From Clarkia xantiana subsp. parviflora (lineage: Eukaryota > Streptophyta > Magnoliopsida > Myrtales > Onagraceae), in assembly GCA_036873135.1 (NCBI GenBank), contig JAPTYO010000013.1, positions 22,069,901 through 22,133,900 of the forward strand: 64,000 nt of DNA, read 5' to 3'. Each line of letters opens with the position of its first letter. Within the stretch, counting starts at the first letter, position 1. A program made the translations under genes and the position numbers. Below are positions 11,814-23,764 of the stretch, one piece after another. Below the pieces are notes generated by a model that worked only from the letters and a program-made list of their open reading frames with translations, was not told the origin of the DNA and ran no database searches.

Positions 11814-12447
11814 TGTCGGATCCTAGTAGTGGAGCTGGAAGAATGCCTCGGGTCGCTCACTCTTCGGGTCTTCGCACGGTTCGGGCTCGTGCGTCTCCGT
11901 ATAACTGCAAGAGGGGCAATATCGCACACCACGTAGGGGGGGGTGGAGTGCGATGAACCCTCTCCGAAGCTTAAATCAGGTATTTTAGAGAGATAAGGTA
12001 AGAGAGAGGGCAGAGCTTCCGCTGTAAACTAAGTTCGAAATGAATGATCAAGGCTCCTAGTTATAGGAAACCTTGGAATAAAACCGGGTTTTGAACAGTC
12101 CGACGTCGGTTGAATGCAAAGTATGAACCGAGCGTAGACGGTAGTAAAGCTAACATCGGGAGGGTTTGCACGTGCAGTGTTTACGTAGGGGTTTACATGT
12201 CAATAATAGGAGGAATCCAGACCGTCTCGGGGTATCGCACGGATCCCGGGAGGTCCGGGGTGATGGGACAATCTGGAGGGTCGGATTGTCCCACAATCCA
12301 GACGCGGCACGAGTCCGGGGCGCGTACGCGCGTACCCCGGAACTTTTAGTACCCGCGGGTGAATAATTCGAAACTGTTTAGTGGGTCTGACGTGTATACG
12401 AAGTCCGAATAATATAAAACGAACCCGAATCGGACGTATACCCATCA
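11814..12447 (-). repeat. Solo or truncated Tat-type LTR
   Basis: It starts TGTCGGATCC on the plus strand and ends CGGACGTATACCCATCA, matching the end layout of the other LTRs. It contains CCGAAGCTTAAATCAGG, a G-run, AGAGAGAGGG and CCGGGTTTTGAA in the same order. No primer site is present on the left, no obvious polypurine tract on the right and no matching 5 bp flanks, so it is a solo or recombined LTR. Confidence 0.55.
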
Positions 12448-13559
12448 CCTTTCTTATATGCATCTTCCAAAATTGGCGAGGAGGGGGGGGGGGGGGGTTT
12501 GGGGGGTTTTCAATTTTGATCTTTGTTATTGTTTCTTCCCTTGACTCTTTGTAGGTGTTGGTTTGGCGCGGTGCCCCCATCCCTATGTTGTTCGCACCCT
12601 TAGGTGTAGAATGTTGGTTCCCACGCACTTTTAGGTGTAATATGCTTGATAAGAGGTGTCCCTCAGGGGATGGTTTTACTTTTCCTGGGCATGGCCATTA
12701 AATGATTGACTGTAGACCTGTCGCTGCCCCCCAGTGATGACTCTTAACAATTTTGGTTCACGACGGTGGTGATTTTGGTTCGGAGTGTCTCATCATTTTG
12801 CCGCTTGACATTGTTTAGCGTTGAATTGTTCTTGAGCAGTTCTTGCCTGTATTGACACCGCTACTTGTTTATCAAGCATGGTGTTTTACTTCAATGACGA
12901 CACTATCACTCATGTTTGTCAAGTAGAGTGCGCTTCTCCTGCTTCACTGGAAATTAAGAGAACGTGCACTAGCCGCTCTGGTAGTATTAAGTTCCTTCTT
13001 TCCTTCTTGAAGAAATGTTTGTCGTGCCCCCACCCTTTTTTCTGACGGGATGATGGGAGTGACTTTTATCACCACCTAAGTGTTACTCCATTGGTGGAGG
13101 TGTGCACCCATTGCGGGGGTTGCTCTAAGCCATGATATTCCTCTTCTCCTCCACATGGAGTGGTGGTTGCATAATTCCCAATATATGTTCCCCTATAGTA
13201 TTTGTTCTCCCTTCGGTGTGATAGACTGACATTGCAGAGGGCTCTTCGGTATGACTATTTAATATAGGGCAGATGTGGGAGTGGTGATATCCCTAGCATC
13301 CTGGTTGATATAATTACTCTTCATGTGTAGGAAATTGGTTTTGCGAATCCGCTATCCTTGCGATGGGCATAGGTTTGGTGTTGGCCTCTCATTTAGTGCT
13401 ACCTCTCATTGGATATAGAAGTGACTTTTTGCTCAATTTTTGCAGGGTAGGAGGAGAGGGGGGGGGGGGGGGGGGTGTTTGTCTTGCATGCTGGGTTGAA
13501 GTGGAATTCCCTGCTGTTGCAGCGTGTTGTCCCGTCCCTTGTGCGGGTGGTCGTTGGTG
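12448..13559. other. Non-coding internal sequence of older element E, part 1
   Basis: This is GC-moderate DNA with repeated TGCCCCC-type motifs, two long G-runs (about 12482-12497 and 13460-13475) and no domain-bearing frame. It continues beyond inserted element D at 24469, as the GGTGT duplication shows. The style fits a large non-coding LTR derivative. Confidence 0.5.
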
Positions 13560-13564
13560 GGTGT

Positions 13565-14312
13565 TGTTGGATATCTGTCCAATTTAGGTTCGTATTTACG
13601 TTTCGGACCTCACAAACACGTCAGAACCACAAACAGATTTTACCGCGGTCACCCCGGGTCAAAACGGTCCGGATGCGCGCAGCACCCGGACCGGGACTTC
13701 CGGATTGCCAAGGCAATCCGGTGGTCCGGATTGTCTTGAGGCAATCCGGACCTCCGGATTGCCTTGACAGTCCGGACTGGTCCGGTTTGCCCAGCAATCC
13801 GGACCATGTCGGACATCCGACATGGTCCGGACTGTCGACTAGTACCGCGCACTTACCCCTATTATTTTTACTAAGTATGCGAAGTCAGTGCGCACATAGC
13901 CAACATCGATGTCGGTAAGCGTTTTCCTTTAAACCGGCATTGAACCGCATAAAACCGGGTACGGTTCTCGGGTTTCCTATAAATAGGGACCTAGACCTCC
14001 CATTTTACAACTTAACTCGAAACTCTCCCAAATTGGCTATTTGTGCTCTGACCTCTCTCTACATACTTTCTCTCTCTAGATTGTGACTTAAGCATCGGAG
14101 AGGGCTCAACCAGCGCCAACCCCTCTCTCCATGCTGGTTATTGCCTGTGTTTCAGGACCCGACGTGTAGGAGACCGAGATTGGAGCCAAAGCCAAGTTCC
14201 GGGTTCGCGGATCGTGGATAGTGACGTGCTGACCGGAGATCGTACCTGCGTGCACATCCAACCCGTTCACGAAAGGCAGCCCGAGGTGTCCCAGGTGGAA
14301 CCGACCTCAACA
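13565..14312 (+). repeat. 5' LTR of element D
   Basis: 748 bp with TG...CA ends. It holds a CTATAAATAGGG TATA box near 13977-13988 and a CT/AG-rich leader (CTCTCTCTAGATTG). It differs from the 3' LTR (699 bp) mainly by extra GGCAATCCGGA modules near 13700-13770. Confidence 0.9.
13977..13984 (+). promoter_or_regulatory. TATA box of the D 5' LTR
   Basis: CTATAAATAGGG lies about 330 bp before the LTR end. An identical motif occurs in the 3' LTR near 24122. This is the expected core promoter for the genomic RNA. Confidence 0.65.
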
Positions 14313-14314
14313 CC

Positions 14315-14332
14315 TGGCGCCGTCAGCTTGAT
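14315..14332 (+). other. Primer binding site of element D
   Basis: TGGCGCCGTCAGCTTGAT starts two bases after the LTR. The core TGGCGCCGTC is shared with elements A, B and C. Confidence 0.75.
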
Positions 14333-14363
14333 TCGAGCAAGAAGTCGTTCCATTCCGCAAGCT

Positions 14364-16136
14364 ATGATAGGCAGACGTACGAAGAAGGCGGGTGCAAACA
14401 AGCTGAAGCCGACGAGAAGCCAAACAGGATCTTCTCACATTCTAGATGCAGAGTCTACTGCCTCCTCCATGCCAACCGAAAATGCGCCTTCCACGCAGCA
14501 TGGTCCCGACGTCCTGAACGAGGTACCAGTGCACGAGTTCGAGCAAAGGACGGAAAGGAACGAAGAGTACCCATACGGAATGCCAGCTGACGGAGTGCAG
14601 CAGCAAGCAAGAGGCGCAAGCAACCTGCCACCAGTCACACCTGCCATGATGGCCGCACTGGAAGAGCTCCTCGCATTCAGGGAGACTCTAAAGAACCAGG
14701 GATACATGGCACCCCTGCCACCACCTCCGCTAGCTAGCGAGCATGCTGCACATACGAGGGAGATGTCGCATGATGTCAACCATCAAGAGCTGCAGCATCC
14801 AGAAGGCGAAGGATATTCTGAAGGTACCTACCAGTACAGGCAGGCAAGGCAGAAAGCAACACATTCATACACTCCAAGTGTTGGTGTGAAGCAGCAGCAG
14901 CAAGGAGTAAGATGGAAGCAACCCCCTGTGAACAACTCACAGCGGCCACAAAAGGAAGGCAACTTGAAATCAGCAAGCCATGCCGACATGCACAAGGAAG
15001 GAAACTTCAAGGAAGCAAGCCGTGCTCATACATACAATGAAGGGTGGAGGAAGCCCGCATGCAACAGTGACATCCCAGTCACGGGACTTACGGCTAAGGC
15101 TTTGGAAGAGATGATCGAAAAGAAGATGAAGCAGTCAAATATGAAGGGAATGCATGCCTTTGAAGAGAACGCGTCGCATCCGTTCTCCGACGAGCTAGTG
15201 TACAGCCATGTCCCAGACGCTCTCCACCGAATTAGAGGAGAGAAGTACAGAGGAAAAGGAGATCCAATCGAACATGTTCAACAACATGAAGCCTCCTTGC
15301 TGGGACGAACTGACAATCCACATCATGTCGCCATGACATTCCCGAACACCCTTGTGGGAACTGCCGCACACTGGTTCTTTTCACTACCATGCTGAAGTGT
15401 TACATCGTGGGCATACCTGAAGGCGAAATACATTCAAAGATACATGGGAGAGCGCACACTCCTAAAGGGACCAAACGCATTGAACGAGGTGGTATAACAA
15501 AATGATGAGTCGTTAGCGGATTACTACATCCGTTTCAACCAAAATGTCGCAGACATTCAGGGCAACCTCACTGAAGGAGAGATCGTGCGTGCTTTCATTG
15601 GGAACTTAGGCCGAAAAGGGTATTCCCTAGCGGAGAAGATGTCGAAGGGCCTCGCGGAGACACTTGAAGAATAGGCAGCAAGAGTTAAAGAGTTCGTGGA
15701 TTTAGAAAGATTCAGGGACCAGCATAAAGCGAAAGTCAGCGCAGCCCGCGCTAAAGAGAAGCAGGCGAGACCTCAACAAGGTTCGCAACAAGCAAGGCAA
15801 TTCCAGCCGCAAAAGAGGCCATTCCAGCCGGAATTCCAAAGACCGAAGGAAGTGAACTTGGCAGACTGTGTTCCCTTGAATACACCACTCTCCGTGATCC
15901 TGAAAAAGATGAAGGAAGACAACATGTGGAGGGAGCTAGCAAACTTCCGAAAAGGTCCACTTGGAAAGCAAAAAGACAAATGGTGCGAGAACCATGAAGT
16001 CTATGGCCACGAAACGGACAGCTGTGTCAGCCTAAGATTTCGTGTAAACAACTTCATCCTCAAAGGATAATTCAAGCAATACGTAGATCAAGGCGACAAG
16101 CGCCAAAAGAAGAACCGTGCTGAGCCGTCCGGAAAG
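14364..16136 (+). pseudogene. gag: First gag of element D, broken by in-frame stops
   Basis: Gag forms the particle that packages retrotransposon RNA. The chosen ATG (14364) follows the primer site by about 30 bases. The N-terminal part is hydrophilic and Gln-rich. A capsid-like core follows (HHVAMTFPNTLVGTAAHWFF, then DESLADYYIRFNQNVADIQG). A C-terminal knuckle of the CxxHx3GHxTx2C type (WCENHEVYGHETDSC) ends near 16020. Reading is interrupted by stops in the same frame at 15393, 15495, 15672 and 16068, with no frameshift between them, and continues directly into the protease segment. Point nonsense decay of a once continuous gag-pro frame is the simplest reading. Confidence 0.8.
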
Positions 16137-17519
16137 ATGAACAAGGGAAAGGAGAAAATGAACGACAATCTGCCACCTGCGAAGCGTGGCGTCATCAATG
16201 TGATTCATGGAGGGCCAGCTGCAGGAGGAAGCATTTCTAATGCTCGTGATGTCTATGCTACACAACTACAAGTTTTTCCCAAGTATGGAAAAAGACGCCA
16301 ACCAGAGAAGGAAGACGTGGTCATTCCATTCTCAAATGCTGACAAGAAGCACATAGTCTACCCCCACGATGATTCTCTTGTCATTACAATGGATGTCAAC
16401 AGATACGACGTGCGAAGGATATTGGTGGATGATGGAAGTGCCGCAAACTTACTGCATGTAGAAGTTCTCAAGAAATTGGGAAAAACGGAAGTCGATCTTT
16501 CGCCAAGCACATTCCCGCTAGTCAGCTTCGCAGGAGCTGCAACTTACCCGTTGGGTATGATCACACTGCCTGTCATCCTGGGAGAAGGTTGGAAGGCGCT
16601 TTATATCAATGTCACATTTGTAGTGGTGAGCACCCTAGGAGCATACAACGGCATCCTAGAAAGAACGACAATCAACCCACACGACATCGTGCCATCCACC
16701 GCTCACCAAAAGATGAAGTTCCTAACTCCTCATGGGATTGGCAAGGTGCTAGGTGACCAAACAGCCGCACGGAAGTGCTATGTCAACGCTCTAGGGAAGA
16801 TAAAGCAAGTGTCCATTTCCATGATAGAAGTTGGCGTAAAAAGAAAGCTGTTCACTTCAAGTGATGATGATGAAGGAAAAAAGGAGTTAACACCAAGAGC
16901 TGAACTCGGCATGATGCTCTTCCCAACAAGACAAAGCGTCCTAGATGTCAGACAAGGACAAGAAGAGTCCATTACAGCTTACTTCAGGAGGTTCGCCCAA
17001 AATGCAACCGCACTAAGGGCAACAAAAAAAGAAGTCATCACTGCGTTTTATTTGAACATGAACGCGCCAATGTTTTTGTTGTTTGGAAGAATCCATGGAT
17101 GGCGTACAACCAAAACGATGACATGCCTGAAAGATAAGCTGAAAACCGCAATCTCTTGTGAACGCGAGCTGGGATGGGGTACACCTCTCAGCTCGAATCA
17201 GGAAGCTCAGACTTCAAGAAAACCAGCAAGCTCAAGCGTCGAATACACCGATATCTTCACTCCCTTAAATACGGAGGTTGAAGAGATATACATTAAGCTC
17301 CTGGAAAACAAGCTTCCGGGTCCACTCAAGCCGATGACTGCCTTCCTAGGTAGAAACGTCGAAGATTGGTGCCGATACCACCAAACATGGGGGCACCATA
17401 CTAACAGCTGCTTAACTTTGAGAATGGAGATCGAAGAGTTCATTGCACATGGAGCTTTGGGAAGCTATGTTGCAAGTGACGATGCTCGTCCGCCACCAAG
17501 ACATCTCAAAGGGAGATAG
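16137..17519 (+). CDS. Protease fused in frame to a second gag-like segment (gag-pro-gag)
   Basis: This is an uninterrupted 460-residue frame, in the same phase as the broken gag upstream, so the ATG at 16137 is only the first Met after the last stop. The linker VINVIHGGPAAGG (residues about 19-31) precedes an aspartic protease with ILVDDGSAANLL near residue 100 and YNGILERTTIN near 182. The Asp-Asp-Gly and the Glu in place of the usual Gly of ILG suggest poor activity. After residue about 245 the frame enters sequence that resembles gag again: EESITAYFRRFAQNATAL, a Pro-rich part, FTPLNTEVEEIY and a second zinc-knuckle-like WCRYHQTWGHHTNSC near 410. Other Tat elements have reverse transcriptase at this point. 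It ends in a stop after HLKGR, and no pol follows. Confidence 0.75.
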   Translation: MNKGKEKMNDNLPPAKRGVINVIHGGPAAGGSISNARDVYATQLQVFPKYGKRRQPEKEDVVIPFSNADKKHIVYPHDDSLVITMDVNRYDVRRILVDDGSAANLLHVEVLKKLGKTEVDLSPSTFPLVSFAGAATYPLGMITLPVILGEGWKALYINVTFVVVSTLGAYNGILERTTINPHDIVPSTAHQKMKFLTPHGIGKVLGDQTAARKCYVNALGKIKQVSISMIEVGVKRKLFTSSDDDEGKKELTPRAELGMMLFPTRQSVLDVRQGQEESITAYFRRFAQNATALRATKKEVITAFYLNMNAPMFLLFGRIHGWRTTKTMTCLKDKLKTAISCERELGWGTPLSSNQEAQTSRKPASSSVEYTDIFTPLNTEVEEIYIKLLENKLPGPLKPMTAFLGRNVEDWCRYHQTWGHHTNSCLTLRMEIEEFIAHGALGSYVASDDARPPPRHLKGR

Positions 17520-19160
17520 GCTATCCACTCTCTATCTATCTTTACATCTTTATCAACATGTCTATTCTAGCTGAGAACTTAAGTGTTGTTTACGCTTCTG
17601 TACTTAGAAATATTTCGGAAAGAGCGATCAGTAGACGCTTTCCTGCAAGTGATTGTACGCATAACAAAATTCTAATGAAGATTAATCTACTTTCGTAGGT
17701 ACATCTCTATAATACGCATTTTACTTCGGATTAATACCATGTAACAAACAACGAGCATATTACTCATATCAACAACTAAATTCATTATCCTATGCAACTT
17801 ATAATATGCGGCATCAAGAAGATTATTATCAACAATACAAGCTAAACATTATGTGTAACGAGGAACTTATGGCATACAACGCCAACATATCTATTATCTA
17901 CACCAACAAGGAGTTTATTTCTCCATCTATAACAGCGTCTATCTCAAGAAGATGTCGGCAACACAAATCCATCGTGCTATGTGCACAGTCAACTTATATG
18001 TCGCAATGACAATTTGCAGATTATCTACAAAAAGGGACTTATTAAAATTCTCTACTCAAAGTGACGGCTATTCCAAAGACGTCAAATACATGCAATACCT
18101 TGGAAAAACACCAAGGTCTACTATCAAATTGACGACTATTCCAAAGGCATCAACAACAAGCAATATCTTGGATAAACACCAAGATTTACTATCAAAAGTG
18201 ACATGCTGCGACATCTTCTTTGCAAGGGCAAACCTCCACATCTATCAAAGTAGCATGCTGCGACATCCTCTTTGCAAGGGCAAACCCCATGCTTACTTCT
18301 AAAAAATGGCATGATGTGAAATCCTCTTAGAGGCAAATCCTCATGTTCATAGCCATTCCCTGCATACAAACCAGGATGCGGCACTTAGGTGGGACTAATC
18401 ACCCCATCGTGGCGGAAGTCCTCTTGTTAGACGACAACCCCACACATCTACAAAGTATGTACATCCCTCTTAAGGGTCCATATGCCATGAAGATACATTC
18501 TTTGATAGGATAGCTTCATGTACACTCAAACTATACATATCCTCTTAAGGATGCATACATAATGAAGACTTATACCTTAAGTGGGCAGGCTTCATTCAAA
18601 AAAGCTAGCAGGAGACTGTTTGAAAAACTCACCAAACTTACAAGTCAGGTCTTGTACAACGTCGCCTTAGAGTGGAACTAAGAGACGGTATAAAATTAAG
18701 TGTTGCATTCGTCAAGACAACACTGCTACATGTCAAGTGCCACTGCCGAGTGCCAAGTGCCCGCGTCAAGTACATTACTATCTACAATGATACAAGTACC
18801 AAGTGTACATACCATGCCATGCCTTGGAAATTTTTTCAAGAGGGGCGCTAATAACACCCTGCAATGCGCAAGTCGTAACATTGGACGTTTATCCATTATA
18901 ACAAGGAGATCAATCTTATCATGCAAGTCCAATACATACGGACAACGAAGATAACTCAAGGTATGAAATATTACTAACAAGTTATCACGTGTTTATTATT
19001 ATTGAAAACAGTTCCAAGTGACGAAATACCATGCAAGCAAACGCATAAACGAAGGTTGGGACAAAAGCCTCAACATAACATCAACCCATTCACAAAGGGT
19101 TCAACATGCTGAAAGCAAACAACGTGATACCATCCAAGAGATAACATCATCTCCAAAAGA
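17520..19160 (+). other. Non-coding region of D between gag-pro and the opposite-strand gene
   Basis: There is no coding frame. It is similar in reverse complement to 52400-54300 of element B, including ACATGCTGCGACATC-type blocks, the AACACCAAG region and a 46 bp block at 18649-18694 that differs from B at one base. Imperfect repeats around CCTCTTTGCAAGGGCAAAC occur near 18220-18290. Confidence 0.6.
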
Positions 19161-21564
19161 CTAAGAGAACATGTTCATGAAGTCAACACCAAGTGCAATA
19201 TCATCATTACCATAACCAAAGATCACGGAGAGAGAAGCCGCTTCAGCTTCCTTACGCTGTGAATCCGCATCATGGTTAACAGCAAAGGAAGAATAAGGAC
19301 CTAACTTGTCGAACGAAAAGCCGGGGGCAAGCATGCGTACTCTACCAATATAATCCTTGGCAAAATCATCACTCAGAGAAGTGAACTTCGCCTTAGCGGC
19401 AGCAAGGACGGCATCAGTATGAGCAACAGTGTTGGGATACTCGGCAAGTCCCTTCTCAACTCCCGCTTTATGCGCTTCCTCACGTATAGAAGCAAGCGCG
19501 ACATTATGGGCGCTACTACTCTCTGCAATTTGCTGCTTGATAGCAGCAATCTGAGCCTCAAGTTGCTCAACATGGGCGCGACGAGCAGCAATGCGCGTAT
19601 CAAAATCAGCAATCTTGGAGTTCAAGTTTTGCACCTCCTCCTCGGACTGTGCAAGCTCACGAGTAATTGCATTGCTCTTCTTAACAGCAGCCCTCTTCTC
19701 GCTCACAAGCTCTAACACAAAGGATGACATGTTCACCATCCTTGAAATAGCCAAAGTACAATAAACCAAACAACAAGACGATCAATGCAAGGCATATGCT
19801 TACAGCATGCGAACATAGAAGCTATAGCAATGCTTACCGGTGCAAATTCAGCTAAGCTACTCTCAACATATGCTTGTACTTCCTCGTCAGTAGATGGCTT
19901 AACGTCATGATCGCCAGGAGGAACGCACCTTTGAAGCACTCGCACCCCGACTGCCAGTGTGCTAAGCTTGGAATCCTTCGGAAAGTGAAGACCGCCAGTG
20001 GAGAAAGGTGACCAATCTTCTCCAGATACATCTATCCCGTCGGATAGGATCAAGTCATCACGCTTGATGCCTGGAAGCGCTGCAATAAAGTCAACATAAA
20101 ACAAAGAAGATGTTAGCAAAAGATACTAAGTAAAAGAAACATGTCGAAGTAAACAACACATACCTCGACGGGAGGAACGCTCCTCCTTGGGCCGGTCCCT
20201 CGACCGGGGGGCAGAAGGCGCCACCGTGTGACTCTCGACTCTCCTCCCTTTATCACAAGAAGTAGTTGGAACAGTCGCACTCGGTTTGGAGCGCTTGGGA
20301 TCACTCGAGGTATGCGCCCCTGTGGCGGACCTCTTGGGAAGAGTGCTAGCGACCGGTGCGGCAACAATGCGTTCAGTCACGAGTATAGAGTGACCTGAAA
20401 ATGAAAGCAACATGAAGACAACAAAACTTGGAAAATTAACAAGTCCAAAGAGGATTCAAGAAGGTTCCTTACTTGTAATTCCCTTATCGCGACCATGTCC
20501 GGAAGCTCCAGGAATAGCGGGGACAGTAGTGCGAGCATGCCGTCCGACAGGCGGGTTACCGCGTACATCAGCTGTCTGCAAGGACGAGCTTTTTCCATCA
20601 GTTCAACCTACATTGCAACATGATACAGGTTATAAAGATTATCAACATACCAAATCGTCAGAAGAACGTATGTAAATCCCGGCATCAATCAACTCTTGCT
20701 CTGAAGAGCGTAGTAGACAACGGAAGCTGCGCTCTTGCTGACATCGATAAATAACCTTCACAGTCTCCTTATCATCTGAAGAAAGCTCGGAGAAGATAAG
20801 AGCAGGATCAGCCCTCTCGACTTTCTCAACTTCCCAATTTGTGCCAGCATTGCACACGAAGAAATAATGATGTCGCCAATGAGGACCCGAGCGATCAGCC
20901 GAAGCAGCTAGTCGCTGTCTATAATCCCACTCGACGTCCCCAAGCCCAACTTTCTTGAAACCCCTGTATTGCAAGTTGGGCCAACGCATCTTCATACCAC
21001 ATAGTCCCGTCATGTACGGACACAACATCTAATAGAAACAGCGGAAAAGGGTAGTGGAGTAGTGCCAAGACTGCCTATGAAATAGCACCCGGAAGCAACT
21101 CCATACTCGAAAGCCGGCGGGAGAAAGATACAAGGGCGAGATTCGATAGTAGCGACAAAGGTCTATCAAATCGGGACAATAAGGAAAGCGCAAGCCTTCC
21201 CTAATCTGTGAAGTGTAAACTGCGGTCAAGTCATCGGGAGGTACGGTGACTCGCCCCTGTTTGACGCCGGGTAACACGTCGTAAGGCAATAAACTTCCAG
21301 CACCGGATCATGTCCGCAACAAGATGCATATAAGTCGAACATAGCTTCAACAATCTGGTTGGTGAAGTAACTCACACCTGTTTCCTTAACCTTTATGACT
21401 TTGGGGAAAACAGGAGGTTTTACGACGACTTCGGCCTCCACACCTGGTATAGCATCCAACGGCTCGACAACGTCGACATCCGGCTCAACCATGTCGACAT
21501 CCAACTCATCATCGATATCCGAACATAGTGCCACTCTCGGAATGGGGATAGAAGACTTACTCAT
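19161..21564 (-). pseudogene. Opposite-strand accessory gene of element D (multi-exon, decayed)
   Basis: The gene is antisense to the retrotransposon, as described for the extra ORF of Tat elements such as Grande and RIRE2. The function is not established. The ATG at 21564 starts MSKSS and an acidic N-terminus. Then comes a segment of the plant 'putative gypsy type transposon' family (LLPYDVLPGVKQGRVTVPPD, EGLRFPYCPDLIDLCRYY, GFRVWSCFRVLF, PHWRHHYFFVCNAG). A Ser/Lys-rich part (about 20165-20400), a VGVRVLQRCVPPGD block (19860-20040) and a C-terminal coiled coil (19161-19745) follow, with GT-AG type junctions between blocks. A frameshift near 21297 and a TAG at 21029-21031 break it. The blocks from 20400 down match the intact gene of element B. 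Confidence 0.65.
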
Positions 21565-21888
21565 ATTAGCAGCTGTGAAAAGGCTAAGTACACGAAGATG
21601 ACAGCGAGATGTGGTATCCTAAAAAGTACAACCGACAATCCAATCAGTGCACAAGCACGCATCAAACACTTATGCAAACATCTATGCAATGAACGCTCCA
21701 TGTGAGATAACTATGTACGCAATGACTTAATAGTCTTCGTGCAACAAGTAACAACCATCATGTAAGGGGGGCAAACCTCTCAACACATTGACTTACATGT
21801 CGACATTAAGCTCATACTCGCAGCATACATGATTACAAGGGCGAAATATTTTCTAAGTGTTATGCTCAGGATGACAGTCAGCACATTG

Positions 21889-22031
21889 CAAGCTGTCAGC
21901 ATGCTACTAAGTGTCAGCATATTACTAAGTGTCGACATCCTACTAAGTGTCAACATGCTACTACGTGTCGACATACAACAAGTTGTCAGCATACTATCAA
22001 GTATCAACGTACGACAAGGTGTTGGCATGCA
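21889..22031. repeat. 18 bp tandem array upstream of the opposite-strand gene of D
   Basis: About eight units of the type ACTAAGTGTCAACATGCT, with GTCAGC, GTCGAC or GTCAAC variants. On the minus strand the array precedes the accessory gene by about 325 bp, at the same relative place as the 19 bp array of element B. Confidence 0.75.
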
Positions 22032-23752
22032 GCAAAATATGGCTGAAATATTTTCTAAGTATTTCACTTACGACATGGGACTATACGCGACAAGAAACCA
22101 ACCGTTAGAAAATATTGTCTAAGTATTTCATTGATGTCAACAATCAACAAGCGGCACGGAATCAACTATCTAGGAGCATTCTCCAAGTATACTAGCATGG
22201 TGACGGATAACATACATCAAGTGGCAAACATCAACTACTACGAAATATTTTCTAAGTGTTTCTATGCCGACGGTCGGCAATAATCATATGACGACATCAA
22301 TGGTAACAAGCACTAGATATTACTGAAATATTTTCTAAGTGTTTTAGCATGTTTGCAGACAGTGACCAATGACCAATACATGATGCTCAACGCAAATTGC
22401 TTAAGTTATCACTACCAACATACAACCATTGACGACCATGTACGAACAACTACCGATCGTCAACATCGAGTATACTAAAACAACGGCTAAGGCATGAAGC
22501 AACATGTCGGCAATGAATACTATGCATAAGGGAAGTGTAACAATTCATTTGCACTTTTCTAAAATTTTCAGCACTTAGAAAATTTTGGCCGATATGGGGC
22601 TAAGTATCCTAATGCATTTCATCAAACACCTTGTATGCATGTTAAGGTGACTAAGCACATAGTGATTTCAAGATTGAATCAAGGCCAAACGAAGTCACAA
22701 AATGACCAGCTATGTACGGAATTGGACTCACCAACACGAAGCGAGTCCGAATTGTCACACGCCGTCACCGGAGCTCCACGCGCCACCCAAGGACGCCGCA
22801 CGAGCCGCTGCCACGCACCTCCGCTGATTGCCACGCGCCGCCGTTCTGCACACCACGCGCCGTCGACTTCCACCTCTAGCTTGGCCGAAATTTAATTGAT
22901 TTCAAGTATGATGTGACTACTCCAAATTTACACCTCCATAAGTTCCTTCTTCAACAAGCAATGAGAGCTTCTTGGAAAACTATCAAGGGAGGATGTAAGC
23001 TAATGACTACTCACTCTCCTAATTTTCACTAATAGTGTCTACACCATGTGTTAAGGACTAAACTCATATATATTTTCATACAAGTCCCTAGCATCATGTA
23101 TGAGCATGTTTACATCTCTCCTATGCTTACATTACATACATGCTCCCTAATATTGCATGACGCGCTACGTATAATTATTATTGCATGTTGCGTACACATA
23201 GGCTATTATGCATGATATTATTTTTATTTATGCATGATTCTAACTTATGATTGCTACATGATTATTTTTATAATCAAAGTATGTGTTGCATGTTTACATC
23301 ATATTACATGCTAACATCGTATTCTATGTTTACATCATGCTTCATGTTGACAAGCATGCTCTCCAATTTTATATTGCTCTAAGTATTTTGCTTATTGCGC
23401 GATTAAGTCATCCATGTGCTATGTTGTCATCTCCATGTCAACATCATGTTACACGTTTACGTTACGTACCATGATGACACCACGTTGCATGATTATTTAT
23501 TATTACAAGTATCTCGCTCATTGCATGTTATTACGAATATGTCGTTAATTGCACACTGTTATATATACACCGTCTGTTACACTAACCCCGTGAATAGATT
23601 ACGCACGTTCATCGAAAAAGTAAAGATGGATGAATTTGTGCTCCATGCATTCGATTGACAAACAGGCCACCCCTGAGGTCAGTGCCGAACCTAAATTGGA
23701 CGAATATCCTATCTTAAATAGAGTCAAGCATGGGTTTTGAACCGCTACTTGA
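22032..23752 (+). other. Non-coding 3' region of element D
   Basis: It holds most of the dispersed copies of GAAATATTTTCTAAGTGTTT (near 21843, 22044, 22108, 22241 and 22324), a GC-rich block at 22740-22880 and AT-rich sequence with many GCATG motifs near 23080-23560. No coding frame is supported. Confidence 0.55.
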
Positions 23753-23764
23753 CTCGGGGGCAAG
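23753..23764 (+). other. Polypurine tract of element D
   Basis: CTCGGGGGCAAG lies immediately before the 3' LTR. The same tract, in reverse complement, borders the 3' LTRs of B (49212-) and C (25736-). Confidence 0.7.

Noticed and set aside
12200..12628. Minus-strand frame with a poly-Pro stretch
   Set aside because: The Pro run comes from the long G-run at 12482-12497, and the frame crosses an LTR boundary.
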